DNA of 27,312 nt from CALALP01 sp041855735 (lineage in GTDB: Bacteria; Bacillota; Clostridia; Lachnospirales; Lachnospiraceae): the NCBI GenBank assembly GCA_041855735.1, contig JBHAEV010000032.1, positions 1 through 27,312 on the forward strand, given 5' to 3'. Below the pieces are notes generated by a model that was given only the letters and a program-made list of their open reading frames with translations, did not search any database and was not told the origin of the DNA. Every line of letters starts with the position of its first letter. Within the stretch, counting starts at the first letter, position 1. The position numbers were made by a program, and so were the translations under genes. Shown here in pieces: positions 8,386-16,806 of the stretch.

Positions 8386-10278
8386 TTACCCGGCAAAGAA
8401 TGTTTCGTCTTCGCCCGGATTGTTTTGCATCCTGTTCCAGCGTTCCAAAATCGAGTCCGAATCGATTTGCAGATCTTTTCGAAGCAAACTGACATCTCCG
8501 TGATCCACATACTCATCGGGAATGTGAATGTTTAATATCTGTTTCCCCGGATAATGTTGTCGAATATGATCATTGACGGCAAGTCCGAACGAACCGCATG
8601 CCACATTCTCCTCCATGGTGATGATCCGATCATGATTTCGGCAGACTCTGTTTATCATATCATAGTCCAAAGGTTTCACGAAACGCAGATTTACCAAACT
8701 TACACGATGCCCCTTGGCTTTTAATTTCTCCCGGACATGCTCACCAGTGCTGACCATACTGCCCAGCGCAAGGATTGCGATATCTTCTTCCTCATAGAGC
8801 ATTTCGGCTTTGCCGAGCTCGATTTTTTCCCGAAATTCATGCAGACCCGTATAGGCCTTTCCCCGCGGATAGCGAATGGCGATCGGTCCATAGTAATCAT
8901 TTGCAAAATCCAGCATATCGCACAGCTCCGCGTCATTTTTCGGTGCAAGAATTGTCATATTCGGAATCAGATTCAAATAGCTCAAATCAAATATTCCCTG
9001 ATGCGTTTCCCCGTCCGCACCAACCAGTCCGGCACGGTCTATGGCAAAGAGCACATTCAGCTTTTCGATGCAGACATCGTGAATGATCTGGTCAAACGCC
9101 CTTTGCAAAAACGACGAATAAATCGCAACCACCGGCTTTAATCCGCCGACTGCCATACCTGCCGCCACGGTCACGGCATGTTGCTCCGCAATTCCCACAT
9201 CAAAAAAGCGACGCGGAAATTTCTTTGCAAACTCCACCAATCCGGTTCCCTCCGGCATGGCTGCCGTTATCGCAACGAGATTCGGGTTTTTCTTGCCGAG
9301 CTCCAGCATTTTTTTGGAGAAAACATCGGTATAGGTGGTCACTTTTTGCGAAGAAAGAGATTCCCCGCTGACAATATCAAAGCTTCCGACACCGTGAAAT
9401 TTCTCGGGATTTCTTTCTGCAGGCCTGTATCCCCTGCCCTTTTGGGTGATCACATGAACCAGAACCGCATGATCCAGCTTCTTCGCTGCCGAAAACACTT
9501 CATGCATCGCCTTGATATCATGCCCGTCCACAGGACCCAAATATGTCAGTCCCATGTTTTCAAACAACATTCCCGGAATCAACAACTGTTTCAATCCGTT
9601 TTTTGTATTCCGAATCTTTCCCACGGCAGGCTGTCCGATCACCGGAATTTTGGAAAGCGAATCCGCCACCTTATGTTTTAAGGAATTGTATCCTCTGTCG
9701 GTTCGTATATTGCTTAAATATTTCGAAATACCCCCCACATTCGGCGAGATGCTCATTTCATTGTCATTGAGCACAATGATGAAATTCTTTTTCAACTGTG
9801 CCGCATTGTTCAGCGCTTCGTAGGCCATGCCGCCGGTCAGTGCTCCGTCGCCGATTACCGATACTACGAAATAATCCTCTTTCTTGATGGATCCCGCCTG
9901 ACACAGACCGATTCCGGCAGAAATGCTGGTGGATGAATGTCCGGTATTGAACGCATCATACTTACTCTCTTTGGTCTTGGGAAAACCGCTCAATCCGCCG
10001 TATTTTCGAAGACCTGAAAACCTGTCGGCTCTTCCGCTGAGAATTTTGTGCGTATAGGTTTGATGTCCGACATCCCATACCACCTTGTCCTCTTCCAGAT
10101 TGAATGATTTAAACAGTGCGATGGTCAACTCCACCGTACCGAGATTGCTTGCCAGATGCCCTCCGGTTTTGGACAGATTCTCAATCAGAAAATCCCGTAT
10201 TTTTTTTGCAAGTTTATTACAATCGCTCAGACTTAAGTCCCTGATTTCTCCGGGACATTGAATATTCTCTAAATTCAT
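8386..10278 (-). CDS. dxs: 1-deoxy-D-xylulose-5-phosphate synthase
   Basis: Dxs condenses pyruvate and glyceraldehyde 3-phosphate into DXP (EC 2.2.1.7), the first step of the MEP isoprenoid pathway, using thiamine diphosphate. The 630 residues match the family. The N-terminal ThDP domain shows VWDVGHQTYTHKILSGR, the ThDP/Mg2+ motif SVIGDGALTGGMAYEALNNA and LNDNEMSISPNVGG. The central pyrimidine-binding domain has the catalytic DVGIAEQHAVT and FAIDRAGLVGADGETHQG, and a transketolase C-terminal domain follows. The ATG at 10278 has AAGGA 5 nt upstream. It starts 9 bp after ispA, placing MEP pathway entry beside prenyl transfer. Confidence 0.97.
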   Translation of the reverse strand: MNLENIQCPGEIRDLSLSDCNKLAKKIRDFLIENLSKTGGHLASNLGTVELTIALFKSFNLEEDKVVWDVGHQTYTHKILSGRADRFSGLRKYGGLSGFPKTKESKYDAFNTGHSSTSISAGIGLCQAGSIKKEDYFVVSVIGDGALTGGMAYEALNNAAQLKKNFIIVLNDNEMSISPNVGGISKYLSNIRTDRGYNSLKHKVADSLSKIPVIGQPAVGKIRNTKNGLKQLLIPGMLFENMGLTYLGPVDGHDIKAMHEVFSAAKKLDHAVLVHVITQKGRGYRPAERNPEKFHGVGSFDIVSGESLSSQKVTTYTDVFSKKMLELGKKNPNLVAITAAMPEGTGLVEFAKKFPRRFFDVGIAEQHAVTVAAGMAVGGLKPVVAIYSSFLQRAFDQIIHDVCIEKLNVLFAIDRAGLVGADGETHQGIFDLSYLNLIPNMTILAPKNDAELCDMLDFANDYYGPIAIRYPRGKAYTGLHEFREKIELGKAEMLYEEEDIAILALGSMVSTGEHVREKLKAKGHRVSLVNLRFVKPLDYDMINRVCRNHDRIITMEENVACGSFGLAVNDHIRQHYPGKQILNIHIPDEYVDHGDVSLLRKDLQIDSDSILERWNRMQNNPGEDETFFAG

Positions 10279-10287
10279 CTCATTCCT

Positions 10288-11193
10288 TCAGTTCGTCCTC
10301 TTCGTCAACCACATGGTCATGGAGCTAAGTGCGGATATATCCCGATTCGCATCCTCCCATTTGATTTCTTCCAAAAGACGAAGTGCATCCGCACTCAATT
10401 CTTCCAGTTTTCGTTTCGCAGTCTCAATTCCGAACAGTGTAACATAGGTTGTCTTATGGTTCTTTTCGTCGGAATGAATCGTTTTGCCGAGTTCCTCTTC
10501 GGTGGAAACCTCGTCCAGAATGTCATCCTGAATCTGAAATGCCATACCGATATTTCGTGCAATCTCCTCCATGCGACGAATGTTCGTCGGACTTGCTCCG
10601 GATAAGACGGCACCGACCATAAAGGACGCTTCCAACAGAGCGCCTGTTTTCAGACGATATATAAAATCCAGTTCCTCCCCGGAAATCGATTTTCCGGTAC
10701 TTTCCACGTCCACAACCTGACCGGCTATCATACCCTCGATTCCGGTTTTTCGGTCCAGAATCTCCTTTGCCGACGCCGCTCTTTTCATGCTTTCAAAATC
10801 TTCGGAACTTGCGATCGCATCGGCGGTAACTCTCGATGCTTCGACAATCAGTGCATCCCCCGCCAGCACCGCCATGTCCTCTCCGAATGTCACCCATGTG
10901 GTCGGCTTTCCTCTTCGAAGCACATCATTGTCCATGCATGGCAGATCGTCATGAATCAGGCTCGACGTGTGAATCATCTCGATTGCCGCCATAAATGGCG
11001 CAATGATGCCGAGATTTTCTCCGCCGAACATTTTGTAGGTTTCCAGCATCAATGCCGGACGCACTCTCTTTCCGCCATTCTTTACGGCATCGTTCATCGC
11101 GGTCAGGATTGTCTTTGCCAGACCCTCCACCTTCGGCAGATAGGGAAAAATCAGTTCTTCCACTTCCCGAATGTCAAAAATCGCTTTTTTCAT
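10288..11193 (-). CDS. ispA: polyprenyl (farnesyl) diphosphate synthase
   Basis: This 301-residue all-helical trans-prenyltransferase makes farnesyl or geranyl diphosphate from IPP and DMAPP. The first aspartate-rich motif is HDDLPCMDND, followed by LRRGKPT. The second is FQIQDDILD, and the GEDMAVLAGDALIVEA region is intact. Product length cannot be fixed without structural comparison, but the position between xseB and dxs matches ispA. The ATG at 11193 is preceded by AAGGAGAGCG and lies inside the 3' end of xseB (20-bp overlap), implying translational coupling. Confidence 0.95.
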   Translation of the reverse strand: MKKAIFDIREVEELIFPYLPKVEGLAKTILTAMNDAVKNGGKRVRPALMLETYKMFGGENLGIIAPFMAAIEMIHTSSLIHDDLPCMDNDVLRRGKPTTWVTFGEDMAVLAGDALIVEASRVTADAIASSEDFESMKRAASAKEILDRKTGIEGMIAGQVVDVESTGKSISGEELDFIYRLKTGALLEASFMVGAVLSGASPTNIRRMEEIARNIGMAFQIQDDILDEVSTEEELGKTIHSDEKNHKTTYVTLFGIETAKRKLEELSADALRLLEEIKWEDANRDISALSSMTMWLTKRTN

Positions 11194-11386
11194 CGCTCTC
11201 CTTATCCAAGATTACCAAATCTTTTTCCACTTTATCCATCTTTTCGCTCACTTCTTTGACGATTTTCATCCCGTCTTCGTACAGTTTAAAACTTTCCTCC
11301 AGTGATTTTTCGTCACTTTCCAGATGTTTGATAATTTCTTCGATATCCGAAAGCATTTGTTCAATGCTCTTACTTTTCTTCGCCAT
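11174..11386 (-). CDS. xseB: exodeoxyribonuclease VII small subunit
   Basis: This 70-residue acidic, helical protein has the typical XseB pattern SIEQMLSDIEEIIKHLESDEKSLEESFKLYEDGM. Several copies bind each XseA to form exonuclease VII, which degrades single-stranded DNA into oligonucleotides from both ends. The ATG at 11386 has GGAG 7 nt upstream and gives MAKKSKS. An in-frame TTG six bases earlier is poorly placed. It overlaps xseA by 17 bp and ispA by 20 bp, consistent with coupled translation and controlled subunit ratio. Confidence 0.95.
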   Translation of the reverse strand: MAKKSKSIEQMLSDIEEIIKHLESDEKSLEESFKLYEDGMKIVKEVSEKMDKVEKDLVILDKESDEKSDF

Positions 11387-12581
11387 TTTCAATCTCCGTA
11401 ACTCTTGCGTAAATCTGTCCGTCCCGCAGTCGTAATTTCAAATCGTCACCGTGATTCACCTCTTTCACGCTTTTGACACGCCGGTTGTGCTCATCGGTCA
11501 CAAAGGCAAATCCGCCGGAAATCCGATTCAGCGGTGAAAGTGCATGCAGTTTCTCGGCAGCGAACAAAAAACGATGTTTGACCCGATGAAATCTCTCATA
11601 CATGCCGTTTTGCAGCAGGATACTGTATTGCAAAGCCCTTGCTCTGCTTTCCCGAAGCCGTGTTGCGGGTGACAAGGCATCCAGTCGCAAATTGGCGGAA
11701 TGCAGCCGATGCCCGATGCGATCCAGTTTGGACTGCATCAAACTCCGCAAGGTATATCGAATGCTGCCGAGATTTTGTACAAAATGATAGTAGTCAAAAT
11801 TTGCAAGCTCCGCCGCCGCACTCGGTGTTGCTGCACGCAAATCCGCTACAAAATCCGCAATGGTAAAATCCGTTTCATGACCGACCGCCGAAATAATCGG
11901 CGTATTCGCATCAAAAATCGCTCGCGCGACCACTTCTTCATTGAATGCCCACAGATCTTCCAATGAGCCGCCGCCGCGTCCCACAATGATGCAGTCCACA
12001 TGCAATTTATCCAGGATTTCAATGCCCCGGACGATGGACGGTGCCGCAAAATCTCCCTGAACAATCGCCGGATACAGAATCAACTCGACATACGGATTGC
12101 GCCGCCTGGAAACGCTGACGATGTCACGAATGGCCGCACCGGTGCCGGATGTCACAATCCCGATCCTTCGGCAGAATTTCGGAATATCCTTTTTATATAC
12201 TTCCGAAAAAAGTCCGAAATCTTCCAGTTCTTCCTTCAGCTTCAGGTATCGCTCGTACAAATCCCCCAACCCGGCTTTTTTCACAAAACTGACATAAATC
12301 TGATACCTTCCGTCCCTCTCATAGCTCTCCACACTGCCTTTGGCTTCAATCTTCATGCCGTCCGACAGTTGAAATCTCAATCCCGAATCCCGGTTCCCCT
12401 TGAACATGATTGCCGAAATCGAGGAGTTGACATCTTTCAAAGTAAAATAAATATGCCCGGAGGAATGGTATTTGCAATTGGAAACTTCTCCCTCAATGCA
12501 AATATCGGAAAGAAAGAAGTCCTGTTTAAACATCGCTTTGATGTATTGATTCACCTGGGAAACACTGTATTTACTCGCCAT
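11370..12581 (-). CDS. xseA: exodeoxyribonuclease VII large subunit
   Basis: The catalytic subunit of exonuclease VII has 403 residues. The N-terminal OB-fold (SVSQVNQYIKAMFK...VEGEVSNCKYHSSGHIYFTLKD) binds single-stranded DNA. The catalytic domain contains IGIVTSGTGAAIRDIVSV, IIVGRGGGSLEDLWAFNEE and ISAVGHETDFTIADFVADLRAATPSAAAE, which are highly conserved. A coiled-coil C-terminal region binds XseB. Its length is slightly shorter than the E. coli protein but normal for Firmicutes. The ATG lies within the last codons of nusB (11-bp overlap). folD, which sits between nusB and xseA in B. subtilis, is absent here. Confidence 0.97.
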   Translation of the reverse strand: MASKYSVSQVNQYIKAMFKQDFFLSDICIEGEVSNCKYHSSGHIYFTLKDVNSSISAIMFKGNRDSGLRFQLSDGMKIEAKGSVESYERDGRYQIYVSFVKKAGLGDLYERYLKLKEELEDFGLFSEVYKKDIPKFCRRIGIVTSGTGAAIRDIVSVSRRRNPYVELILYPAIVQGDFAAPSIVRGIEILDKLHVDCIIVGRGGGSLEDLWAFNEEVVARAIFDANTPIISAVGHETDFTIADFVADLRAATPSAAAELANFDYYHFVQNLGSIRYTLRSLMQSKLDRIGHRLHSANLRLDALSPATRLRESRARALQYSILLQNGMYERFHRVKHRFLFAAEKLHALSPLNRISGGFAFVTDEHNRRVKSVKEVNHGDDLKLRLRDGQIYARVTEIENGEEK

Positions 12582-13029
12582 CGTTCTTCGCCAGTTTGGA
12601 CAGAATGCCGTTTACGAAACTCTTGGAATCATCTCCGCCAAATTTTTTACAAAGTTCCACCGCTTCATTGATGGCAACTTTCGTCGGAATCTTTTCATCA
12701 TATCCCATCTCATATGTGGCAAGGCGAAGTGCGGTCAGTTCCACCTTTCCGATGCGCTCCAGCTTCCAGCCATGCGTTATCTCCATCAGTTTTTCATCAA
12801 TCTCATCCAGATATGCATATACTTTTTTCACTTTCTCCTGTACCTCATCCTGCTCTTCCATTGTCATATTCGACTCATGCAGGATGCAAAGTTTTCCGTC
12901 CGCATCCTCTTCCTTTTCAAACGGAAGAAGCATATATGCCTCAACCTGCTCATCCAGCTCATCCTTCGGATGAAAACTCATGCAATACAATAACTTAAAG
13001 CAATGCTCTCGAAATATTCTTCTTTTCAC
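12571..13029 (-). CDS. nusB: transcription antitermination protein NusB
   Basis: NusB binds boxA RNA together with NusE (ribosomal protein S10) to prevent premature termination, chiefly in rRNA operons. The 152-residue all-helical protein starts KRRIFREHCFKLLYCMSFH and ends with the conserved KIPTKVAINEAVELCKKFGGDDSKSFVNGILSKL. The GTG at 13029 is preferred because GGAGG lies 5 nt upstream of it. The in-frame TTG at 13041 is itself part of that Shine-Dalgarno. It is the first gene after the promoter at 13068-13096 and overlaps xseA by 11 bp. Confidence 0.96.
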   Translation of the reverse strand: MKRRIFREHCFKLLYCMSFHPKDELDEQVEAYMLLPFEKEEDADGKLCILHESNMTMEEQDEVQEKVKKVYAYLDEIDEKLMEITHGWKLERIGKVELTALRLATYEMGYDEKIPTKVAINEAVELCKKFGGDDSKSFVNGILSKLAKNDGE

Positions 13030-13067
13030 AATTCCCTCCAAGGACCTCCATGACCTGTTGTCATATC

Positions 13068-13096
13068 ATTATATATGATTCCGGGTAGGAGGTCAA
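13068..13096 (-). promoter_or_regulatory. sigma-A promoter of the nusB operon
   Basis: On the minus strand, -35 TTGACC (13091-13096) is followed by a 17-nt spacer and a perfect -10 TATAAT (13068-13073). Initiation is expected near 13061, about 30 nt before the nusB GTG and just upstream of its GGAGG. This short leader leaves little room for a leader-based regulator. It likely drives nusB and the genes downstream to the terminator at 687-708. Confidence 0.82.
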
Positions 13097-13136
13097 AAGG
13101 TATTTTGATAAACGGATTCACAACCGGGACGACTTC

Positions 13137-13159
13137 ATCCGGTTCTTTGGATACCGGAT
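13137..13159 (-). terminator. possible weak hairpin after addA
   Basis: A 7-bp inverted repeat ATCCGGT/ACCGGAT with a 9-nt loop lies just past the addA stop codon. The following minus-strand sequence (GAAGTCGTCCCGG) is not T-rich, so this would be a weak or Rho-assisted terminator at best, or simply an mRNA 3'-end stabilising hairpin. It separates addA from the nusB promoter. Confidence 0.3.
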
Positions 13160-13164
13160 CGGAC

Positions 13165-16100
13165 TTATCGGAAAATGCCGTAATCGAGCGATGTTTCGGG
13201 AACCGCAATCCATTCCTCCATTTCAAACGAATAAATATACATTCCGATTACCGGTTTTCGGAAACTCATTTCCAGCGCTCTTTTATAAAAATGCAATTGT
13301 ACATGGTATCGTTCAATAAAGTCTTTCGGGCGGTGCAGCCGATCCGTTTTGTAATCCACAAGCAGCAGCCCGTCCTTCGTTTCGGCAAAGGCATCGACAA
13401 TCCCCCGAATCAGGATCCTTTCCTCCGAATCAGACAAATTCAGTTCATTGGCAGGTATTCCCATGATGAAACTCTGTTCCCGGTACAGTGTCCCCTCTTG
13501 TTCGGCCTGCTTTAGCAATTTCCCGATCGGACCGGAAAACAGATTCCGGATTTTTTCCCGGGAAATGTCATTGGCGTCCTCCGAGATTTTTTTGCTTTGA
13601 ATCATCTCCTGCACCTGCTCCCTCAGCTGTTCTGGAGTATCCGTCCGGCGAAAATCCAAAAGTTCCATCACTCTGTGATACAGATTTCCTTTTCTCGTTC
13701 CCGAAAAATCCGTCGAAGCAATTCGCTGCGCCGAAACACTGCGCGTTTCATCCGGTTTCTCCGAAAACAGCAATGCGCTTTGCGCTTCATCCGCAAATTG
13801 TCCGATGCGTTTCAGCTCCGAAATGCTGAATGTCGCCTTCCGGTTTACATCGTTTTCATACGGATACACAAAGTTGATTCGGGACTGTATTTCCTCATCC
13901 GGTTCCGTCGGCAGGATGCCATGCAGATAATCGGCATCGGTGATCTGTCGAATCTGCTCTTTGACCTCATCCGCAATCAAATATTCCTGCGAACAGACTT
14001 TTAAACGAAAATGCCCGGATATTCCCTCATAACACATCATCAGCCAGTCCAGATAAGAGCCTGCTTCCCGAATGTTTAAAAAGGAAAGCGGACTGTCATT
14101 CCCCGCATCCACATGCGAATACTTTTTTTTGTATTTTTCAAAATCCTTGACCGTGCCCGTGATGATCAGTTTCTCCTTCGCTCTGGTCATTGCCACATAG
14201 AGCACACGAAGCTCTTCCGCAATATTGTCCGTTTTTTTCTTATATGCGATAAGCTGTTTTTTCAAGGTTTCGGATTTCACACGAAGCTCCGTATTTACAT
14301 ATTTGCATGCAATTCCCAAATCGTCGTCGATCAGGATGTCCGTTCTGAGATCCGTTTCATTGAAGCGTTTGTTTGCATTGGCGAGAATGCATACCGGAAA
14401 CTCCAGACCCTTGGATTTATGAATGGTCATGATTCGCACCGTATCGTCAAATTCCCCGACGCTGCCGGCTTCTCCGAAATCGGTGCTGTATTTTTTCAGA
14501 TTCTCAATGTATCGAACGAAATGAAACACTCCCTGATACCCGGATTTCATAAACCGCTCCGCCTTTTCCAAAAGCACATCCAGATTGGCGCTGCGAACAT
14601 TTCCGGAGGAACTTGCCGCACAAAAATCATAAAATCCCGTGATCTCGTAAATGCTTCGAAGAAGCTTCGTCAGCGGCTCCGTCACGGAAAGTTCTCTCAG
14701 AAGGCTCAGAGTTTCCATCGCCTTGCCGAGCTTTTGTCTCAGCTTCTCATTTTCCCCGTTCTTCATATACTCTTTGACGTCCGAATACAGTCTGCGCATG
14801 CCGGTTTGTCCGGATGCGGCGCGTTTTTGTGCGGAAATCTCCGTCAACTCTTCATCCGTAATCTTTGCCATCGGAGAATGCAAATATGCGCAAAACGCGA
14901 TGTCCCGGTACGGATTGTCAATGACGGTCAGCACCGCAAGAATTTTTCGAATCTCGAAGGTATCAAAATATCCGGTTCCGGTCTGCGCATAGGCCGGAAT
15001 TCCGTAATTGACCAGAATCTGTGCCATATTCTCCGCACGATTCGCCTGCGACCGGAGCAAAATGACAATATCGCTGTATTTCAGTCTTCGATTCTCCCCG
15101 TTGTCGTCCCGTACCAGAAGACTTTCCTTCAGTTCCCGGATTCGAAGGGCAATCATTTTCGCCTCCAGCTCAATATTTTCGCTGTCTTCAAGTTCCTCCG
15201 AAATCTCCTCATCCTGCAAAACATCCAGCAGCATTATTTCGGGACAGTCGGCGGTCGATCTCTCCCCCCTTACATCCTCGTAACTCGCACCGGTGTGCAA
15301 TGCCGCCGCCTCATCATAGGAAATTCCTCCCAAAGAAGTGTCCATGATGCGATAAAACAGCGCATTAATGCTCTCCAAAACACTGCTTCTGCTGCGAAAA
15401 TTGGTGGACAGATCGATTTTTACATCCGAGTCCGCATCCTCATTTCCCTCATAGTATTCATAGGCATTGTATTTCGAAGTGAAAAGCTCCGGCTTTGCCT
15501 GACGGAATCCGTAGATGCTTTGTTTGACATCCCCCACCATGAACACATTGTTTTTTTCTATGGCCCGGATGAGCTCCTCCTGCACAAAATTGGAGTCCTG
15601 GTATTCGTCCACATAAATCTCGTCAAATTTCTCCCGGTAATCCGCGGCAATCTCCGGAAAACCGTAAAGCAGTTTCAATGCCAGATGCTCCAGATCATTA
15701 AAATCCACCTGGTTTTTCCTTTGTTTTTCCATATGAAAGCGCTTGTCAAACTCTTTGGCAAGTCGGATCAGCTCCATGATATATTTGGCGGTTTCCGTTT
15801 CCTGAAGCCGAACGGTTTCCATCGAAAAAATATATTTTTCCTGAAGGCTCTTGATGTTTTTTTTGTACTGATCCCGTATCCCTTTTGCCCGCTCTTTCAA
15901 GTCCGCATCCACCCCTTTTGCGACTCTTCCCAGACGCTCGAATTCCATGGACGAAAGCAGTCGGCTCAATGTTTCATAATCCGAGGTATCCAGCATGGAA
16001 AGCACCATGCTTTTTTCCGCCAGTATCGCATCCAGATAGGCAAGCGGGCCGTCCGTACTGTTGCAAAGACAGATTGCCGCATCCATATCCGATACGATGT

Positions 16101-16806
16101 CTTTCAAAACGGTGTGAATAAGATGCGAAACTTTCCGTATCCAAAGGGAATCCTTTTCCTGCCGGTCGTTGTCCTTTTTTTCGCATTTTCCTCCGGCAAA
16201 ACCACAGAAATCCTCCTGTTTTTTGTACCATTCCTCCGGCCATGCACTCGTCTGGGCACTTTGGTACACCAGCTTGATATGGTTCTTGATCTTTCCGTCG
16301 CTTCGGGTTGTGGAAAAAGCGGCAACCAGATCCATGAATGCGGGATCGGCTTTTTCATATTCTTCCTCCATCAGATTTTCAAGGATGTCTTCCTTCATAA
16401 GGCTCAAACTTTCTTCGTCGGCAATCACAAAACCGGGATCCAGATTTGCCTTATCCGGATTTTCCTCGATGATTTCCTTGCAAAAACTGTCAATGGTGGA
16501 AATATTCGCGCAATCCAGCAATGCAATCTGACGTTTGAGTCTTTTGTAGACCGCACTTTGATATTCCACGGTATGCAGGGCTTTTTCAAGTGCCGACGCA
16601 ATCCTCTCCTTCATCTGACGTGCCGCCGCTCTGGTAAAGGTCATGATCAAAAGATTACCGACATCCGCCGGGTGTTCCTTGTCCAGAATTCTCTCGATAA
16701 TGCGTCCGACCAGAACCGCCGTTTTTCCGCTGCCCGCCGCAGCGGAAACCAAAATCCTTCGATTTCTTGCATCAATGGCCTGTTGCTGATTTTTACTCCA
16801 CTGCAT
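13165..16806 (-). CDS. addA: ATP-dependent helicase/nuclease subunit A (AddA)
   Basis: AddA is the helicase-nuclease motor subunit of the AddAB (RecBCD-equivalent) complex that resects double-strand breaks and responds to Chi. The 1213 residues are family-typical. The UvrD-like helicase has Walker A AAAGSGKT (22-29), motif II VDEYQDSN, motif III/IV region VGDVKQSIYGFRQA, TIHKSKGLEFPVCILAN and VLYVAMTRAKEKL. The C-terminal RecB-like nuclease shows GNLYHRVMELL, then RGIVDAFAETKDGLLLVDYKTDR with the catalytic Asp and Lys. The ATG follows GGGGAGGAAGAAG and overlaps the end of addB by 14 bp, indicating coupled expression of the two subunits. Confidence 0.97.
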   Translation of the reverse strand: MQWSKNQQQAIDARNRRILVSAAAGSGKTAVLVGRIIERILDKEHPADVGNLLIMTFTRAAARQMKERIASALEKALHTVEYQSAVYKRLKRQIALLDCANISTIDSFCKEIIEENPDKANLDPGFVIADEESLSLMKEDILENLMEEEYEKADPAFMDLVAAFSTTRSDGKIKNHIKLVYQSAQTSAWPEEWYKKQEDFCGFAGGKCEKKDNDRQEKDSLWIRKVSHLIHTVLKDIVSDMDAAICLCNSTDGPLAYLDAILAEKSMVLSMLDTSDYETLSRLLSSMEFERLGRVAKGVDADLKERAKGIRDQYKKNIKSLQEKYIFSMETVRLQETETAKYIMELIRLAKEFDKRFHMEKQRKNQVDFNDLEHLALKLLYGFPEIAADYREKFDEIYVDEYQDSNFVQEELIRAIEKNNVFMVGDVKQSIYGFRQAKPELFTSKYNAYEYYEGNEDADSDVKIDLSTNFRSRSSVLESINALFYRIMDTSLGGISYDEAAALHTGASYEDVRGERSTADCPEIMLLDVLQDEEISEELEDSENIELEAKMIALRIRELKESLLVRDDNGENRRLKYSDIVILLRSQANRAENMAQILVNYGIPAYAQTGTGYFDTFEIRKILAVLTVIDNPYRDIAFCAYLHSPMAKITDEELTEISAQKRAASGQTGMRRLYSDVKEYMKNGENEKLRQKLGKAMETLSLLRELSVTEPLTKLLRSIYEITGFYDFCAASSSGNVRSANLDVLLEKAERFMKSGYQGVFHFVRYIENLKKYSTDFGEAGSVGEFDDTVRIMTIHKSKGLEFPVCILANANKRFNETDLRTDILIDDDLGIACKYVNTELRVKSETLKKQLIAYKKKTDNIAEELRVLYVAMTRAKEKLIITGTVKDFEKYKKKYSHVDAGNDSPLSFLNIREAGSYLDWLMMCYEGISGHFRLKVCSQEYLIADEVKEQIRQITDADYLHGILPTEPDEEIQSRINFVYPYENDVNRKATFSISELKRIGQFADEAQSALLFSEKPDETRSVSAQRIASTDFSGTRKGNLYHRVMELLDFRRTDTPEQLREQVQEMIQSKKISEDANDISREKIRNLFSGPIGKLLKQAEQEGTLYREQSFIMGIPANELNLSDSEERILIRGIVDAFAETKDGLLLVDYKTDRLHRPKDFIERYHVQLHFYKRALEMSFRKPVIGMYIYSFEMEEWIAVPETSLDYGIFR

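Noticed and set aside
13026..13226. Minus-strand 66-codon frame between addA and nusB
   Set aside because: It spans the addA end in another frame, the nusB promoter and the nusB ribosome binding site, with no similarity to known families.
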